Notes under the pieces: generated by a model
The model's database searches: none
Seen by the model: the letters and a program-made list of their open reading frames with translations, nothing else
Told to the model about the DNA's origin: nothing
Shown: positions 9,226 to 18,686 of the stretch, one piece after another
Layout of the letters: every line of letters begins with the position of its first letter
How positions within the stretch are numbered: position 1 is the first letter of the stretch
Translations under genes and position numbers: made by a program
Assembly: GCF_900103785.1 (NCBI RefSeq)
Contig: NZ_FNHE01000001.1
Location: 186,001-250,000 of the forward strand
Direction: 5' to 3'
Source: Geodermatophilus siccatus
Lineage (GTDB): Bacteria > Actinomycetota > Actinomycetes > Mycobacteriales > Geodermatophilaceae
Length of the DNA stretch: 64,000 nucleotides

Positions 9226-10695
9226 CTACCGCGGGGCCGGGCGCAGCGGGGGCACCTGCCGCACGCCGAACACCTCCCGCAGCGCGACCTGCGCCGCGTT
9301 GTCGCCGCAGGCACCGTGCACGGCCGGCCCCGGCGGCGTCGCCGACGAGGCGAGGTAGACGCCCTGCACCGGGGTCTTGTAGGTGTTCCAGCGCGGCACC
9401 GGCCGGGCGAGCATCTGCCGCAGCGACGCCTGGCCGTTGGAGATGTCCCCGCCGAGGTAGGTCGGGTTCCAGGCCTCCATCTGGACGGCGTTCTTGGTGA
9501 CCCGGTCGACGACCGTGTCCTTGAAGCCCGGTGCGAAGCGCTCGACCTGGTCCTCGATGGCCGCGGTCATGTCGACGTCGGAACCGTGCGGCACGTGCAC
9601 GTAGGCCCAGAAGACGTGCCCGCCCTCGGGAGCGCGCGTCGGGTCGGGCACGGTCGGCTGGACGGCGAGCACGTACGGGCGGTCGGTGGACCTCCGCTCG
9701 TTGGGGGCCCGCTCGCCCTCGATCGTCTCCTCGAGCGTGCCGGCGACGTGGATGGTCCCGGCCCGCCGCACGTCGGGGTTGGTCCACGGCACCGGCTCGG
9801 ACAGGATCCAGTCGACCTTGAAGACACCCGCTCCGTGCTCGTACCGGTCCACCCAGCGGCGGTAGCCCTCGTGCACCCGGTCGCCGGCCATCGCCACGAA
9901 GGCCTCCGGCGTCGTGTCCAGCAGCACGGCCGGGACGCCGTCGAACTCGCGCAGGTCGGTGACCAGGTGGTCGGTCTCCACCTCGCCGCCCTGCTGCTCC
10001 AGCGCGGTCACCATCGCGTCGGCGAGGTTCTGCGACCCGCCCTCGACCAGCGGCCAGCCGACGTGGTGGCCCAGCATCGTCAGCAGCATCCCGAGCGCGG
10101 ACGTGAGCGGCCGGGTCAGGTCGAGCATCCCGTGCGCGGCCGCCCCGCCGAGCAGCGCGCGGGCACCCTCGGTCTCGAAGTAGCGGTGCGCCAGCCAGCG
10201 CACGTTGGGCAGCCCGTTGAGCCCGAAGTGCACGATCTGCGGCACGCTGCGGGTGGGGAGCCGCCGCAGCCGGCTGGTCAGGAAGAAGTCGACGACGTCC
10301 TGCCCGTGTGCCACGAGCGGCTCGAACAGCCTCCGGTAGGCCGGGCCGTCCGGCCCGAGGCCGGCCGCGGTCTCCTCCAGCGAGTGGTAGGCGACCGAGG
10401 CACCCCCGCCGTCGAGGGGGTGCGCGTAGTTGACCTCCGGCTGCACGAGGCGGACGCCGCGGCTGGCCAGGTCGAACTCGCGGAAGAACGGCGCCGCGGC
10501 GGCCATCGGCTGCACGATCGAGCAGACGTCGTGCCGGTAGCCCGGCCGCACGAGCTCCTCGGTGCGCATCCCGCCGCCGGGGCGTCCGGCCGCCTCGACG
10601 ACCTGCACCCGCAGCCCGGCCGCGGCCATCCGGAGGGCCGCGGCCAGCCCGTTCGGCCCGCTCCCGACGACGACGGCGTCCGGCTTCCCGTTCAC
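9226..10695 (-). CDS. FAD-dependent oxidoreductase, phytoene desaturase-like (PYROXD2 type)
   Basis: The 489-residue protein opens with a Rossmann dinucleotide-binding motif VVVGSGPNGLAAA, followed by a conserved acidic residue in QVVEAAGRPGGG. It ends with the amine-oxidase-like FAD closing segment VYLASSATPPGPAVHGACG. Length and motifs fit the NAD(P)/FAD-dependent oxidoreductases grouped with phytoene desaturases and PYROXD2. No phytoene synthase or carotenoid gene is near, so a carotenoid role is not supported by context. It lies 45 nt downstream of meaB on the same strand and may be the last gene of the thiolase-meaB unit. Confidence 0.85.
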   Translation of the reverse strand: MNGKPDAVVVGSGPNGLAAALRMAAAGLRVQVVEAAGRPGGGMRTEELVRPGYRHDVCSIVQPMAAAAPFFREFDLASRGVRLVQPEVNYAHPLDGGGASVAYHSLEETAAGLGPDGPAYRRLFEPLVAHGQDVVDFFLTSRLRRLPTRSVPQIVHFGLNGLPNVRWLAHRYFETEGARALLGGAAAHGMLDLTRPLTSALGMLLTMLGHHVGWPLVEGGSQNLADAMVTALEQQGGEVETDHLVTDLREFDGVPAVLLDTTPEAFVAMAGDRVHEGYRRWVDRYEHGAGVFKVDWILSEPVPWTNPDVRRAGTIHVAGTLEETIEGERAPNERRSTDRPYVLAVQPTVPDPTRAPEGGHVFWAYVHVPHGSDVDMTAAIEDQVERFAPGFKDTVVDRVTKNAVQMEAWNPTYLGGDISNGQASLRQMLARPVPRWNTYKTPVQGVYLASSATPPGPAVHGACGDNAAQVALREVFGVRQVPPLRPAPR

Positions 10696-10740
10696 CCCGT
10701 CATCGTGCCCTCAGCGGGTCGGACCCGCGCGAGCAGCGAT

Positions 10741-11787
10741 CTACAGCTGTTCCAGGAGCAGGGCGGCGGCGCGGAACGGGTCGCTCTCCCCCGCCACCAC
10801 CTGCTCGGCGAGGGTGACCAGCGCCGCCGAGCCGCGGACGTCGCCCATGCGCTCGCGCAGCCCGGCCAGCGCGATCGCCTCGATCTCGCGTGCCGCGCGG
10901 ACCACCCGGCGGCGGTGCCCCTCCCCCGAGGACCCCAGCCACGCGCGGTGCTCCCCGATCGTCTCGACGAGCGCCTCGATGCCGGTGCCCGAGGCGGCCA
11001 CCGTGCGGCGGATCGGCGGGCGCCAGGCCCCCGGGAGGTCGTGCCGGCCGCCGAGGGAGAGCGTGTAGCGCAGGTCGCGCACGGTCTGGTCGGCGCCGTC
11101 CCGGTCGGCCTTGTTGACCACCAGGACGTCGGCGACCTCCAGGATCCCGGCCTTGGCGGCCTGGATGCCGTCGCCCATGCCCGGCGCGAGCAGCACCAGC
11201 GTGGTGTCGGCGAGCGAGGCGACCTCCAGCTCCGACTGGCCCACGCCGACGGTCTCCACCAGCACGACGTCGCACCCGGAGGCGTCGAGCACCCGCAGCG
11301 CCTGCGGGGTGGCCCAGGCCAGGCCGCCGAGGTGGCCGCGGGAGGCCATGGAGCGGATGTAGACGCCCTCGTCCCCGGCGTGGTCCTGCATGCGCACCCG
11401 GTCGCCGAGCAGCGCGCCACCGGAGAAGGGGGACGACGGGTCGACGGCGAGGACGCCGACCCGCAGCCCGCGCGCGCGGTAGGCGCGGACCAGCGCGGTC
11501 GTCGTCGTGGACTTGCCGACACCGGGGGAGCCGGTGAGGCCGACGACCTGGGCGCGCCCGGTGTGCGGGGCCAGCGCCGCGGCGACCTCGCGCAGCGCCG
11601 GACTGGCGTCCTCGACCAGCGTGATCAGCCGCGCCACCGCGCGGGCCTCGCCGTCCCGGGCGCGGGCGACCAGGTCCGGGACGTCCACGGCCCGCCGGCC
11701 CCGCCTGCCACGGAGGGCGGCGGGGCCGGGTGTCCGGACGGCTGTGCCGAGCGGGTCCGCGGGGACGACGGAGCCCTCCGGGGTCAC
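10741..11787 (-). CDS. meaB: MeaB-type GTPase, chaperone of a B12-dependent acyl-CoA mutase
   Basis: MeaB proteins load and protect adenosylcobalamin in acyl-CoA mutases. The sequence shows the P-loop [39 protein letters not shown], the switch region [10 protein letters not shown] and the guanine-specificity motif [10 protein letters not shown]. The GTG at 11787 overlaps the thiolase TGA as GTGA and gives 348 residues. A second GTG at 11688 gives 315 residues, starting at the conserved '[12 protein letters not shown]', and is a serious alternative because the intervening ~33 residues are Pro/Arg-rich. The most likely client here is the ethylmalonyl-CoA mutase encoded at 28.9-30.9 kb; no methylmalonyl-CoA mutase is seen in the window. 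Confidence 0.9.
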   Translation of the reverse strand: MTPEGSVVPADPLGTAVRTPGPAALRGRRGRRAVDVPDLVARARDGEARAVARLITLVEDASPALREVAAALAPHTGRAQVVGLTGSPGVGKSTTTTALVRAYRARGLRVGVLAVDPSSPFSGGALLGDRVRMQDHAGDEGVYIRSMASRGHLGGLAWATPQALRVLDASGCDVVLVETVGVGQSELEVASLADTTLVLLAPGMGDGIQAAKAGILEVADVLVVNKADRDGADQTVRDLRYTLSLGGRHDLPGAWRPPIRRTVAASGTGIEALVETIGEHRAWLGSSGEGHRRRVVRAAREIEAIALAGLRERMGDVRGSAALVTLAEQVVAGESDPFRAAALLLEQL

Positions 11788-12974
11788 GCCCTCGCGGGCA
11801 CGTGCAGGACCAGCGCGTCGCCCTGACCGCCACCACCGCACAGCGCGGCGGCACCCACGCCGCCGCCCCGGCGGCGCAGCTCCAGCGCCACGTCGAGCAC
11901 GATCCGCGCGCCGCTCATGCCGATCGGGTGGCCGAGGGCGATCGCGCCGCCGTTGGGGTTGACCTTCTCGGGGTCGATCCCGAGCTCCTTGGTCGAGACG
12001 AGCGCGACGGCGGCGAACGCCTCGTTGAACTCGACGAGGTCGAGCTCCTTGGGGTCGATGCCCTCCTTCTCGCACGCCTTCTGGACCGCGCGCGACGGCT
12101 GGCTCTGCAGGGTCGCGTCGGGCCCGGCCACGACGCCGTGGGCGCCGATCTCGGCGATCGGGGTGATGCCCAGCTCGGCGGCCTTCTCGGCGCTCATGAC
12201 GACGACCGCGCAGGCGCCGTCGGAGATCTGCGAGGCGGTGCCGGCGGTGATGGTGCCGTCCTCGGCGAAGGCCGGCTTGAGCTTCGACAGCGTCTCCACC
12301 GTGGTGTCGGCGCGGACGCCCTCGTCGTCGCGGAACTCGATCGGGTCGCCCTTGCGCTGCGGGATCAGCACCGGGGTGATCGCCTCGTCGAAGACGCCGT
12401 TCTTCCCCGCGCGGGCGGCCTTCTGGTGGCTCTCCGCGGCGAACGCGTCCTGCTCCTCGCGGGTCAGGTCGTAGCGGCTGTTCGCCTGCTCGGTCAGGGC
12501 GCCCATCGCGACCTGGTCGAAGGTGTCCGACAGCCCGTCGTGCGCCATCGCGTCGACCAGCTTCGCGTCGCCGTACTTGGTGCCGGTGCGGGAGCTGGGC
12601 AGCAGGTGCGGAGCCTGGGTCATCGACTCCTGGCCACCGGCCACGACGACGTCGAACTCGCCGGCGCGGATGAGCTGGTCGGCCAGCGCGATGGCGCTCA
12701 GGCCGGAGAGGCACACCTTGTTGATCGTGAGGGCCGGGACCGTCATGGGGATGCCGGCGGCGACGGCCGCGGGACGGGCCGGGTTCTGGCCGGCGCCCGC
12801 CTGCAGCACCTGCCCCATGATCACGTACTCGACCTGGTCGCCGGAGATGCCGGCGCGCTCCAGCGCGGCCTTGATGGCGACGCCGCCGAGGTCGGCGGCG
12901 GAGAAGTCCTTGAGCGAGCCGAGCAGCCGCCCCATCGGGGTGCGGGCGCCGCTGACGATGACCGAACGGGACAT
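11784..12974 (-). CDS. Acetyl-CoA C-acetyltransferase (thiolase)
   Basis: The 396-residue thiolase condenses two acetyl-CoA to acetoacetyl-CoA or runs in reverse during degradation. The acylated Cys88 lies in [12 protein letters not shown]. The other catalytic motifs are [23 protein letters not shown] (His) and the C-terminal CGGGGQGDA (second Cys). Its stop overlaps the meaB start, and this coupling to a B12-mutase chaperone suggests use in the ethylmalonyl-CoA pathway or PHA synthesis. The orthologous gene in M. tuberculosis is fadA4 (Rv1323), close to the epimerase as here. The ATG at 12974 is well supported by the family N-terminus ([15 protein letters not shown]). Confidence 0.95.
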   Translation of the reverse strand: MSRSVIVSGARTPMGRLLGSLKDFSAADLGGVAIKAALERAGISGDQVEYVIMGQVLQAGAGQNPARPAAVAAGIPMTVPALTINKVCLSGLSAIALADQLIRAGEFDVVVAGGQESMTQAPHLLPSSRTGTKYGDAKLVDAMAHDGLSDTFDQVAMGALTEQANSRYDLTREEQDAFAAESHQKAARAGKNGVFDEAITPVLIPQRKGDPIEFRDDEGVRADTTVETLSKLKPAFAEDGTITAGTASQISDGACAVVVMSAEKAAELGITPIAEIGAHGVVAGPDATLQSQPSRAVQKACEKEGIDPKELDLVEFNEAFAAVALVSTKELGIDPEKVNPNGGAIALGHPIGMSGARIVLDVALELRRRGGGVGAAALCGGGGQGDALVLHVPARA

Positions 12975-13172
12975 GAGCTGCCTCCAGGGCCGGGTCGCCG
13001 ACGCCGGCGACCCATGGGGTCGGTGCCGCCGCCGTGATAGGGACACGGCGTCGATCCCGCCGAGGATAGGCCGCCGCACGGGCCACGGACCCCGGCGTGA
13101 CGCACGTCTCAACGCGTTCGGCGGTGGGCGATCGGGTGGGCCGCCAGCGGCCGAGGACCCGGGCCGGAGGAG

Positions 13173-13797
13173 ATGCAGACACTCCCCCTGGAGGTCGCCA
13201 CGCCGGCCCGTCGAGCTGCACCACCGGGACGTCGGCGCCGACCGCCCGGTCGTGCTCGTCCACGGGTGGCCGCTGTCCGGCCGGTCCAGGGAGGCCCGGG
13301 TGGGCCCGTGGCGGCCGCCGGGGACCGCGTCGTCACCCACGACCGCCGCGGGTCCGGCGCGTCCTCGCAGCTCCGGGACGGCTCCGACGACGACACCGCC
13401 ACCGCCGCCCTGCACGCGCTGCCCGAGCACCTCGACCTGCGCGACGTCGCGCTCGTCACCGACCGGCTCGCGTTCCTCGACGGCTCCACCGGGGACCTCT
13501 CCACGGCCGGAGACAGGGGCCTCGTGGTCGGCGAGCTGCAGCGGCTGCACGCGCTGCACATCGCCGAGTTCGGTTCGACGGAGGGCACGCTCGACCCGCA
13601 CCACGGCGTTCGGTCGCACCGAGGTCCGCGGGGACCTCGACGCGATCGTGCCGTTCGAGGTCAGCGGCAGGCGCCCGCACGGGCTGGTCCCGGACAGCGA
13701 GCCGGTGGCGGTCGTGGGTGACCCGCACGGCGTCGACGCCTCGCACCCGCAGCAGTTCGACGAGGCGCTGATTGGCTCCCTGGCGCGCTGGACCCCG
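13173..13797 (+). pseudogene. Degraded alpha/beta hydrolase (non-heme haloperoxidase family)
   Basis: Three reading-frame pieces align in order with a ~275-residue alpha/beta hydrolase. Frame 1 (from ~13207) reads [20 protein letters not shown] and WPLSGRS. Frame 3 (~13306-13600) reads [20 protein letters not shown] and then [15 protein letters not shown]. Frame 1 again (~13603-13797) reads [21 protein letters not shown], then [22 protein letters not shown]. The nucleophile elbow (G-x-S-x-G) that should follow 'DVALV' is missing, as are about 13 residues before 'AIVPF'. Frameshifts plus at least two deletions mean no functional enzyme can be made. The remnant lies between the thiolase promoter side and the epimerase gene. 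Confidence 0.8.
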
Positions 13798-13904
13798 CAG
13801 CGACCCGGGTGCGGGCCCGCCGCACCGGTGTGTGCGGCGGGCCCACGTGTCTGTGTGGCGCCCCCACCTGTCGTCTCAGACGTCTGGTCCGGGAGGATGC
13901 CGCC

Positions 13905-14360
13905 GTGACCACCGACCCGCGCACCGGCCTGCCGGCCGAGTTGTTCACCACGATCGACCACGTGGGCATCGCCGTCCCGGACCTCGACGAGGCGCTGGCC
14001 TTCTACGCCCAGGCCTTCGGCGTGCACTCGGTGCACGAGGAGGTGAACGAGGAGCAGGGCGTCCGCGAGGCGATGCTCGCCGTCGGCGACGGCGAGACCC
14101 GCATCCAGCTGCTCGCGCCGCTGACCCCCGAGTCGACGATCGCCAAGTTCATCGGCCGCTCCGGCCCGGGCCTGCAGCAGCTGGCCTTCCGGGTGGCCGA
14201 CGTCGAGGCGGTCAGCGCGACGCTGCGCGAGCGCGGCCTGCGGCTGCTCTACGACACCCCCCGGCGCGGGACGTCGGACAGCCGCGTCAACTTCGTGCAC
14301 CCCAAGGACGCCGGCGGCGTCCTCGTCGAGCTCGTCGAGCCGGCGCCGACCGCGCACTGA
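13905..14360 (+). CDS. mce: Methylmalonyl-CoA/ethylmalonyl-CoA epimerase
   Basis: The 151-residue VOC-fold protein interconverts the R and S epimers of methylmalonyl-CoA (and ethylmalonyl-CoA). The N-terminal metal-binding stretch [20 protein letters not shown] and the later [17 protein letters not shown] carry the expected His/Glu ligands. GTG at 13905 is chosen because GGGAGG stands 8 bases upstream and the encoded length matches the family; translation further upstream is Cys/Arg-rich and not convincing. Downstream, after 107 nt, comes ccrA on the same strand. In an ethylmalonyl-CoA pathway this enzyme links Ccr to the mutase. Confidence 0.93.
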   Translation: MTTDPRTGLPAELFTTIDHVGIAVPDLDEALAFYAQAFGVHSVHEEVNEEQGVREAMLAVGDGETRIQLLAPLTPESTIAKFIGRSGPGLQQLAFRVADVEAVSATLRERGLRLLYDTPRRGTSDSRVNFVHPKDAGGVLVELVEPAPTAH

Positions 14361-14401
14361 CTGCCCGCCCCGACTGTCCGACCGGTGGGCGCGCCGGCTC
14401 A

Positions 14402-14415
14402 TTACCCACCGGTAA
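14402..14415. promoter_or_regulatory. Candidate operator upstream of ccrA (inverted repeat TTACC-n4-GGTAA)
   Basis: TTACCCACCGGTAA is a perfect 5-bp-arm inverted repeat, 53 nt upstream of the ccrA GTG. A possible -10 hexamer TAACAT (14413-14418) overlaps its right arm. Read on the other strand (TGTTACCGGTGGGTAA) it resembles the site upstream of ecm at 30869-30883. The regulator is not known. Confidence 0.5.
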
Positions 14416-14467
14416 CATCTCGCGCCACTGCACCGCCTCACGAGCCGACGGAGACCCGGGAGACCGC

Positions 14468-15799
14468 GTGAACGACATCAGGGACGCCATCCTCGCCGAC
14501 CAGCTGGACGCCCTCGCCGGGCTGCCGGTGCCGGAGTCCTACCGGGCCGTGCTGGTCCGCAAGGACGAGCAGGACATGTTCGCCGGCCTGCCCACCAAGG
14601 AGAAGGACCCGCGCAAGTCGCTGCACGTGGAGGAGGTGGCCACCCCGGAGCTGGGCCCGGGCGAGGCGATCGTCGCGGTGATGGCGTCCTCGGTGAACTA
14701 CAACACCGTGTGGACGTCGATCTTCGAGCCGGTGTCGACCTTCGGGTTCCTCGAGCGTTACGGGCGCCTGCACGACCTGGCCCGCCGGCACGACCTGCCC
14801 TACCACGTGGTCGGCTCGGACCTGGCCGGCGTGGTGCTGCGCACCGGCCCGGGGGTGCACCGGTGGAAGCCGGGTGACGAGGTGGTCGCGCACTGCCTGT
14901 CGGTGGAGCTGGAGGACCCGGCCGGCCACGACGACACGATGCTGGACCCGCAGCAGCGGATCTGGGGCTTCGAGACCAACTTCGGCGGCCTGGCCGAGCT
15001 GGCGCTGGTCAAGAGCAACCAGCTGCTGCCCAAGCCCGCGCACCTCACGTGGGAGGAGGCCGCCGCGCCGGGGCTGGTCAACTCCACCGCGTACCGGCAG
15101 CTGGTCAGCCACAACGGCGCGGACATGAAGCAGGGCGACGTCGTGCTGATCTGGGGCGCCTCGGGTGGGCTGGGCTCGTACGCCACCCAGATGGCGCTCA
15201 ACGGCGGCGCCATCCCCGTCTGCGTGGTCTCCAGCCCGGAGAAGGCCGCCATCGTCCGCTCGATGGGCGCCGAGCTGGTCATCGACCGCTCCGCCGAGGG
15301 CTACCGGTTCTGGAAGGACGAGGACACCCAGGACCCCAAGGAGTGGCAGCGGTTCGGCAAGCGGATCCGCGAGCTGACCGGCGGGGACGACGTCGACATC
15401 GTCTTCGAGCACCCGGGCCGCGAGACCTTCGGCGCCAGCGTCTACGTCGCGAAGAAGGGCGGCACGATCGTCACCTGCGCCTCCACCAGCGGGTACCTGC
15501 ACCAGTACGACAACCGCTACCTGTGGATGAACCTCAAGCGGATCGTCGGGTCCCACTTCGCCAACTACAAGGAGGCGTGGGAGGCCAACCGGCTCATCGA
15601 CCGCGGGCTGATCCACCCCACGCTGTCGAAGGTCTACCCGATGGAGGAGGTCGGCCAGGCCGCCTGCGACGTGAAGAACAACTGCCACCAGGGCAAGGTC
15701 GGCGTGCTCACCCTCGCCCCGGAGGAGGGGCTCGGGGTCAAGGACGCCGAGAAGCGGGAGAAGCACCTCACCGGGATCAACCGGTTCCGGGGCGTCTGA
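14468..15799 (+). CDS. ccrA: Crotonyl-CoA carboxylase/reductase
   Basis: Ccr reductively carboxylates crotonyl-CoA with NADPH and CO2 to ethylmalonyl-CoA, the signature step of the ethylmalonyl-CoA pathway. The 443-residue MDR-family protein has the NADPH motif [16 protein letters not shown]. Residues equivalent to the CO2-binding pocket described for the Kitasatospora enzyme (Asn81, Phe170, Glu171, His365) are present as N79, F168, E169 and H363, all with the same offset of two. GTG at 14468 is favoured by GGGAGA upstream and by the family N-terminus. The gene ends in a strong inverted repeat. Ethylmalonyl-CoA can also serve as a polyketide extender unit, but no polyketide gene is in view. 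Confidence 0.95.
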   Translation: MNDIRDAILADQLDALAGLPVPESYRAVLVRKDEQDMFAGLPTKEKDPRKSLHVEEVATPELGPGEAIVAVMASSVNYNTVWTSIFEPVSTFGFLERYGRLHDLARRHDLPYHVVGSDLAGVVLRTGPGVHRWKPGDEVVAHCLSVELEDPAGHDDTMLDPQQRIWGFETNFGGLAELALVKSNQLLPKPAHLTWEEAAAPGLVNSTAYRQLVSHNGADMKQGDVVLIWGASGGLGSYATQMALNGGAIPVCVVSSPEKAAIVRSMGAELVIDRSAEGYRFWKDEDTQDPKEWQRFGKRIRELTGGDDVDIVFEHPGRETFGASVYVAKKGGTIVTCASTSGYLHQYDNRYLWMNLKRIVGSHFANYKEAWEANRLIDRGLIHPTLSKVYPMEEVGQAACDVKNNCHQGKVGVLTLAPEEGLGVKDAEKREKHLTGINRFRGV

Positions 15800-15821
15800 G
15801 GAAGGGCCCGGGGCGGGGCCT

Positions 15822-15871
15822 TGCAGGGTGCCGGCACGTGGCGCGGCCGCGTGCGGTGCTGGCACCCTGCA
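15822..15871 (+). terminator. Hairpin after ccrA
   Basis: TGCAGGGTGCCGGCAC (15822-15837) pairs with GTGCTGGCACCCTGCA (15856-15871) with a single mismatch, across an 18-nt GC-rich loop that itself contains GCGGCCGC. It lies 23 nt after the ccrA stop. There is no T-tract, as is usual for high-GC actinobacteria. Confidence 0.7.
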
Positions 15872-15926
15872 GGGAGGGGTCTGGCGACACGCCGGGCCCG
15901 CCCGCCGACTCTGCGAGGATGACCGC

Positions 15927-17192
15927 ATGACCGATCCCCGCCGCGACATGCTGCCGATGCGTGAGGCCCAGCACTCGTTCGACGTGGTGCTCCGCGGCTA
16001 CGACCGGCACCAGGTGGCCGAGACGATCGAGCGCCTCGAGGCCGACATCCAGGTGGCGATGGCCGACCGCGACGCGGCGATGAGCCGCTCGGCGGATCTG
16101 GCCGGCCAGCTCTCGGCGCTGCACGGGGAGATCGACCAGCTGCGGCGCAAGGCCGCGTCCTCCGGTCCGACCACCTTCGAGAACATCAGCGAGCGCATCC
16201 AGCACATGCTGCGGCTGGCCGAGGAGGAGGCCGCCGAGATCCGGCGCTCGGCCGAGGAGGAGGCCCAGGCGCTGCGGGAGCACACCGCCGCCGAGGAACG
16301 GGCGATGCACGAGCGGCACGCCGCCGGCCAGGCCGAGGTCGACCGGATGATCGCCGAGGCCCGGCAGAACGCCGAGCAGATCGCCAGCAAGGCGCAGATC
16401 CGCGCCGACGAACTGGTCGCCAAGGCCCAGGAGAAGGTCGCCCGGCTCGACGCCGAGTCGCAGGCCCGGCGGGCCAAGGTCGAGGAGGACTTCGAGATCG
16501 CCCAGCGGGCGCGCCGCCAGGAGGCCGCCCGGCAGGACGAGGAGCGCGACCGCACCTCCGCCGAGGCCGCCCGACAGCGGGTCGCCGCGGCCGAGGAGCA
16601 CGCCGCCCGGCTGGTCAGCGAGGCCGAGGCCGCCGCGACCGCCATCCGTGCGGTGCGCGACGAGCTCACCGGGCGGCTCCTCGAGGCGCGCTCGCTGCTC
16701 GAGCGCCTGCCCGACCTCGGCGACCGGCGCCCCGAGCCGCAGGCCGGCCCGCGGCCGCCCGCCCCGGTCCGTCCACAGCCGACCCCGCGCGTGCCGCAGC
16801 CCCAGCCCCAGCCGGCCTCCGAGGAGCAGCGGCAGCCGCAGCCGGTCGGGCCGGTCACGGCCCAGCAGCCGGTGGTGCGGCCCACGACGGCACCCCAGCC
16901 GGCGCAGCGGCCGGTCGATCCACCGACGGGCAACGGCGAGGCCGCCGCGGCCCGGCAGCCCACCCGGCCGCCGGCGCCCCCGACGCAGCCGGCCGTCACC
17001 CCGGCGGCCGACGCCCCCACCCAGCAGGTCACCCCGGACCAGGAGACGACCCAGCAGCTGCGCCCGGTCCCGACCGGGAGCACGGCCGCCTCCGCGCCGC
17101 CGCGGGTGGACCCGCCCACGCTCGTGCAGCCGGCCGTCACGCCCGACGACGCCGACACCGGCAGCCAGACCGTCACACCCGGCCGGCGCTGA
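15927..17192 (+). CDS. DivIVA-like coiled-coil protein with Pro/Gln-rich tail
   Basis: The 421-residue protein begins with a DivIVA-type N-terminal motif, FDVVLRGYDRHQVAETIERL (residues ~15-34). A long charged Ala/Glu/Arg coiled coil follows (~35-265). The C-terminal ~155 residues are almost entirely Pro, Gln, Thr, Ala and Val, with repeated PQP and PAVTP units, and are probably disordered. It has no signal peptide or membrane segment. By analogy with Wag31/DivIVA and related scaffold proteins it may mark curved membrane or the growing pole; this is inference. ATG 15927 opens the homologous region; an ATG eight bases upstream only encodes MTA. Confidence 0.75.
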   Translation: MTDPRRDMLPMREAQHSFDVVLRGYDRHQVAETIERLEADIQVAMADRDAAMSRSADLAGQLSALHGEIDQLRRKAASSGPTTFENISERIQHMLRLAEEEAAEIRRSAEEEAQALREHTAAEERAMHERHAAGQAEVDRMIAEARQNAEQIASKAQIRADELVAKAQEKVARLDAESQARRAKVEEDFEIAQRARRQEAARQDEERDRTSAEAARQRVAAAEEHAARLVSEAEAAATAIRAVRDELTGRLLEARSLLERLPDLGDRRPEPQAGPRPPAPVRPQPTPRVPQPQPQPASEEQRQPQPVGPVTAQQPVVRPTTAPQPAQRPVDPPTGNGEAAAARQPTRPPAPPTQPAVTPAADAPTQQVTPDQETTQQLRPVPTGSTAASAPPRVDPPTLVQPAVTPDDADTGSQTVTPGRR

Positions 17193-17292
17193 GCCCGGCC
17201 GCTCCCCTCCTCGGTAGCGAGGCAGCGCACCACCGTCCGCCGGACACCGGTGTCCCGCGGGCGGCCCCGTCCACGGACGCCGGGAAGGCGAG

Positions 17293-17760
17293 GTGCCTCC
17301 CCGCCGTGCCCGGCACCGTCCCCGTCAGGCTGGCGTCCCGTCGTCGCCCTCGCGCACGGGCAGCACCGGCGTGGTCGTGGTCGGCGTCGCGCTGCTCGCG
17401 GTGCTCGGTGCGGCGGTCCTCGCCCTGGTCCCCGGTGGCGACCCGGCGGGCTCTTCCGCCGACGTCGACATGGGCCTGCTGTCGCTGCTGGCCGTGCTGA
17501 CCGCCCGGGAGGGCGTCGACGTGGCCGCCCTCCCGCGGGACGGCGACGCCCAGGGTCCGGCCCGCAGCGCGCTGCTCACGGCCGTCGGTGGCGCCCCCGT
17601 CGGGTCCGGGGCACCGGCCACGGCGGCGCTGACGACCTGGCTGGACGCGCAGCGGCCGCCGTCCGCCGCCGACACCGTGGAGGTCACCGGGGACGGCGTC
17701 CTGCTGTCCCACCGTCACGCCTCCGACCCCGACGGGCCGGTGACCGAGGTCTCCCCGTGA
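17293..17760 (+). CDS. Small membrane-anchored protein of unknown function
   Basis: I do not recognise this 155-residue protein. An Arg/Pro-rich cytoplasmic start (~1-25) precedes one hydrophobic helix, GVVVVGVALLAVLGAAVLAL (~26-45). About 100 extracytoplasmic residues follow, with two likely amphipathic segments and no Cys. GTG at 17293 is chosen because GGGAAGG stands seven bases upstream. The gap from the DivIVA-like gene is 100 nt and shows nothing distinct. Its proximity to the DUF4397/sortase pair 86 nt downstream hints at an envelope role, but nothing stronger supports that. Confidence 0.6.
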   Translation: MPPRRARHRPRQAGVPSSPSRTGSTGVVVVGVALLAVLGAAVLALVPGGDPAGSSADVDMGLLSLLAVLTAREGVDVAALPRDGDAQGPARSALLTAVGGAPVGSGAPATAALTTWLDAQRPPSAADTVEVTGDGVLLSHRHASDPDGPVTEVSP

Positions 17761-17846
17761 CTCCCGGTTGGACATGAGTCGCGAAGGGTGCGCGAATGGA
17801 CGCCGGACCGGCACCCGGCCCCGCTCGCGCACCCGCTGGAGGAACC

Positions 17847-18686
17847 GTGGACCGCTGGATCCGCGTGCTGGCCGTCGTCGCCGTGACCGCCGGGACGGTG
17901 CTCGTCGCCCCGCCCGGGGCCGGCGCCGCCGAGACCGGCCTGCTGCGCCTGGCCCACCTGTCCCCCGACACCCCGGCCGTCGACGTCTACGTCGACTCGG
18001 TCTCCGACCCCGGCGACGGGAGGGCGCTGCTCACCGTGCCCGGGGTCGGCTACGGGACGATCTCCGGCTACCAGGACCTGCCCGAGGGCGTCTACACCGT
18101 CAGCATGCGCCAGGCCGGCGCCGACCCGGCCGCCCCGCCGGTGCTCTCCACCACCGTGCAGGTCGGCCCCGGCAGCGCCCGCACCGTCGCCGGCGTGGGT
18201 CGCTTCGCCGACCTGGGCCTGGAGGTGCTCGAGGACGACCTCACCCTCCCGCCGCCGGGCCGGGCACGGGTCCGGGTCGTCTCGGCCGCGGCCGACGCGC
18301 CGACGCTCGACGCCTCTGCGGGCGGCACCGACCTCGCCACCGGCCTGGCCTTCGCCGAGGCCGGCGACCGCACCAGCGTTCCCGGCGACGCCGACCGGCT
18401 GCGGGTGACCGTGGACGGCGAGCAGACCGAGCTGCCGTTGGAGCTGGACCCGGGCTCGGTGTACAGCCTGTTCGTCCTGGACCGGCCCGAGGGCGGGCTC
18501 ACCGTGCGCACGGTCCTGGACGCCGCGGGCTCCGGCGTCGTCCCGACCGGCGGCGTGGAGACCGGCGCCGGGGGCACCGCGTCCGCGGAGCCGGCGCCGG
18601 GCGTCGTGGGCGGCGCGGTCGGCCTCACCGTCCTGACCGGCCTGCTGCTGGTCCGGCGGTCGCGGCGCCGTGCCGCGCGGCGCTGA
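17847..18686 (+). CDS. DUF4397 surface protein with C-terminal anchor
   Basis: The 279-residue exported protein has an N-terminal signal peptide ending near GAGAAE. Two DUF4397-like beta domains follow, recognisable by LRLAHLSPDTPAVDVYVD and 'RVRVVSAAADAPTLDASAGG'. The C-terminus has the layout of a wall-sorting signal: a small motif region (residues 231-243, VVPTGGVETGAGG), a hydrophobic helix (VVGGAVGLTVLTGLLLV) and an Arg-rich tail. GTG 17847 is preferred over ATG 17796 because TGGAGGA stands just upstream and gives a normal signal peptide. Its last 17 bases overlap the sortase gene, which argues that it is that sortase's substrate. No canonical LPxTG is present. Confidence 0.85.
   Translation: MDRWIRVLAVVAVTAGTVLVAPPGAGAAETGLLRLAHLSPDTPAVDVYVDSVSDPGDGRALLTVPGVGYGTISGYQDLPEGVYTVSMRQAGADPAAPPVLSTTVQVGPGSARTVAGVGRFADLGLEVLEDDLTLPPPGRARVRVVSAAADAPTLDASAGGTDLATGLAFAEAGDRTSVPGDADRLRVTVDGEQTELPLELDPGSVYSLFVLDRPEGGLTVRTVLDAAGSGVVPTGGVETGAGGTASAEPAPGVVGGAVGLTVLTGLLLVRRSRRRAARR

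Noticed and set aside
11784-14441. 885-codon frame that would extend the thiolase upstream through 13-14 kb
   Set aside because: Only the last 396 codons are thiolase. The upstream part runs through the pseudogene and the epimerase on the opposite strand.
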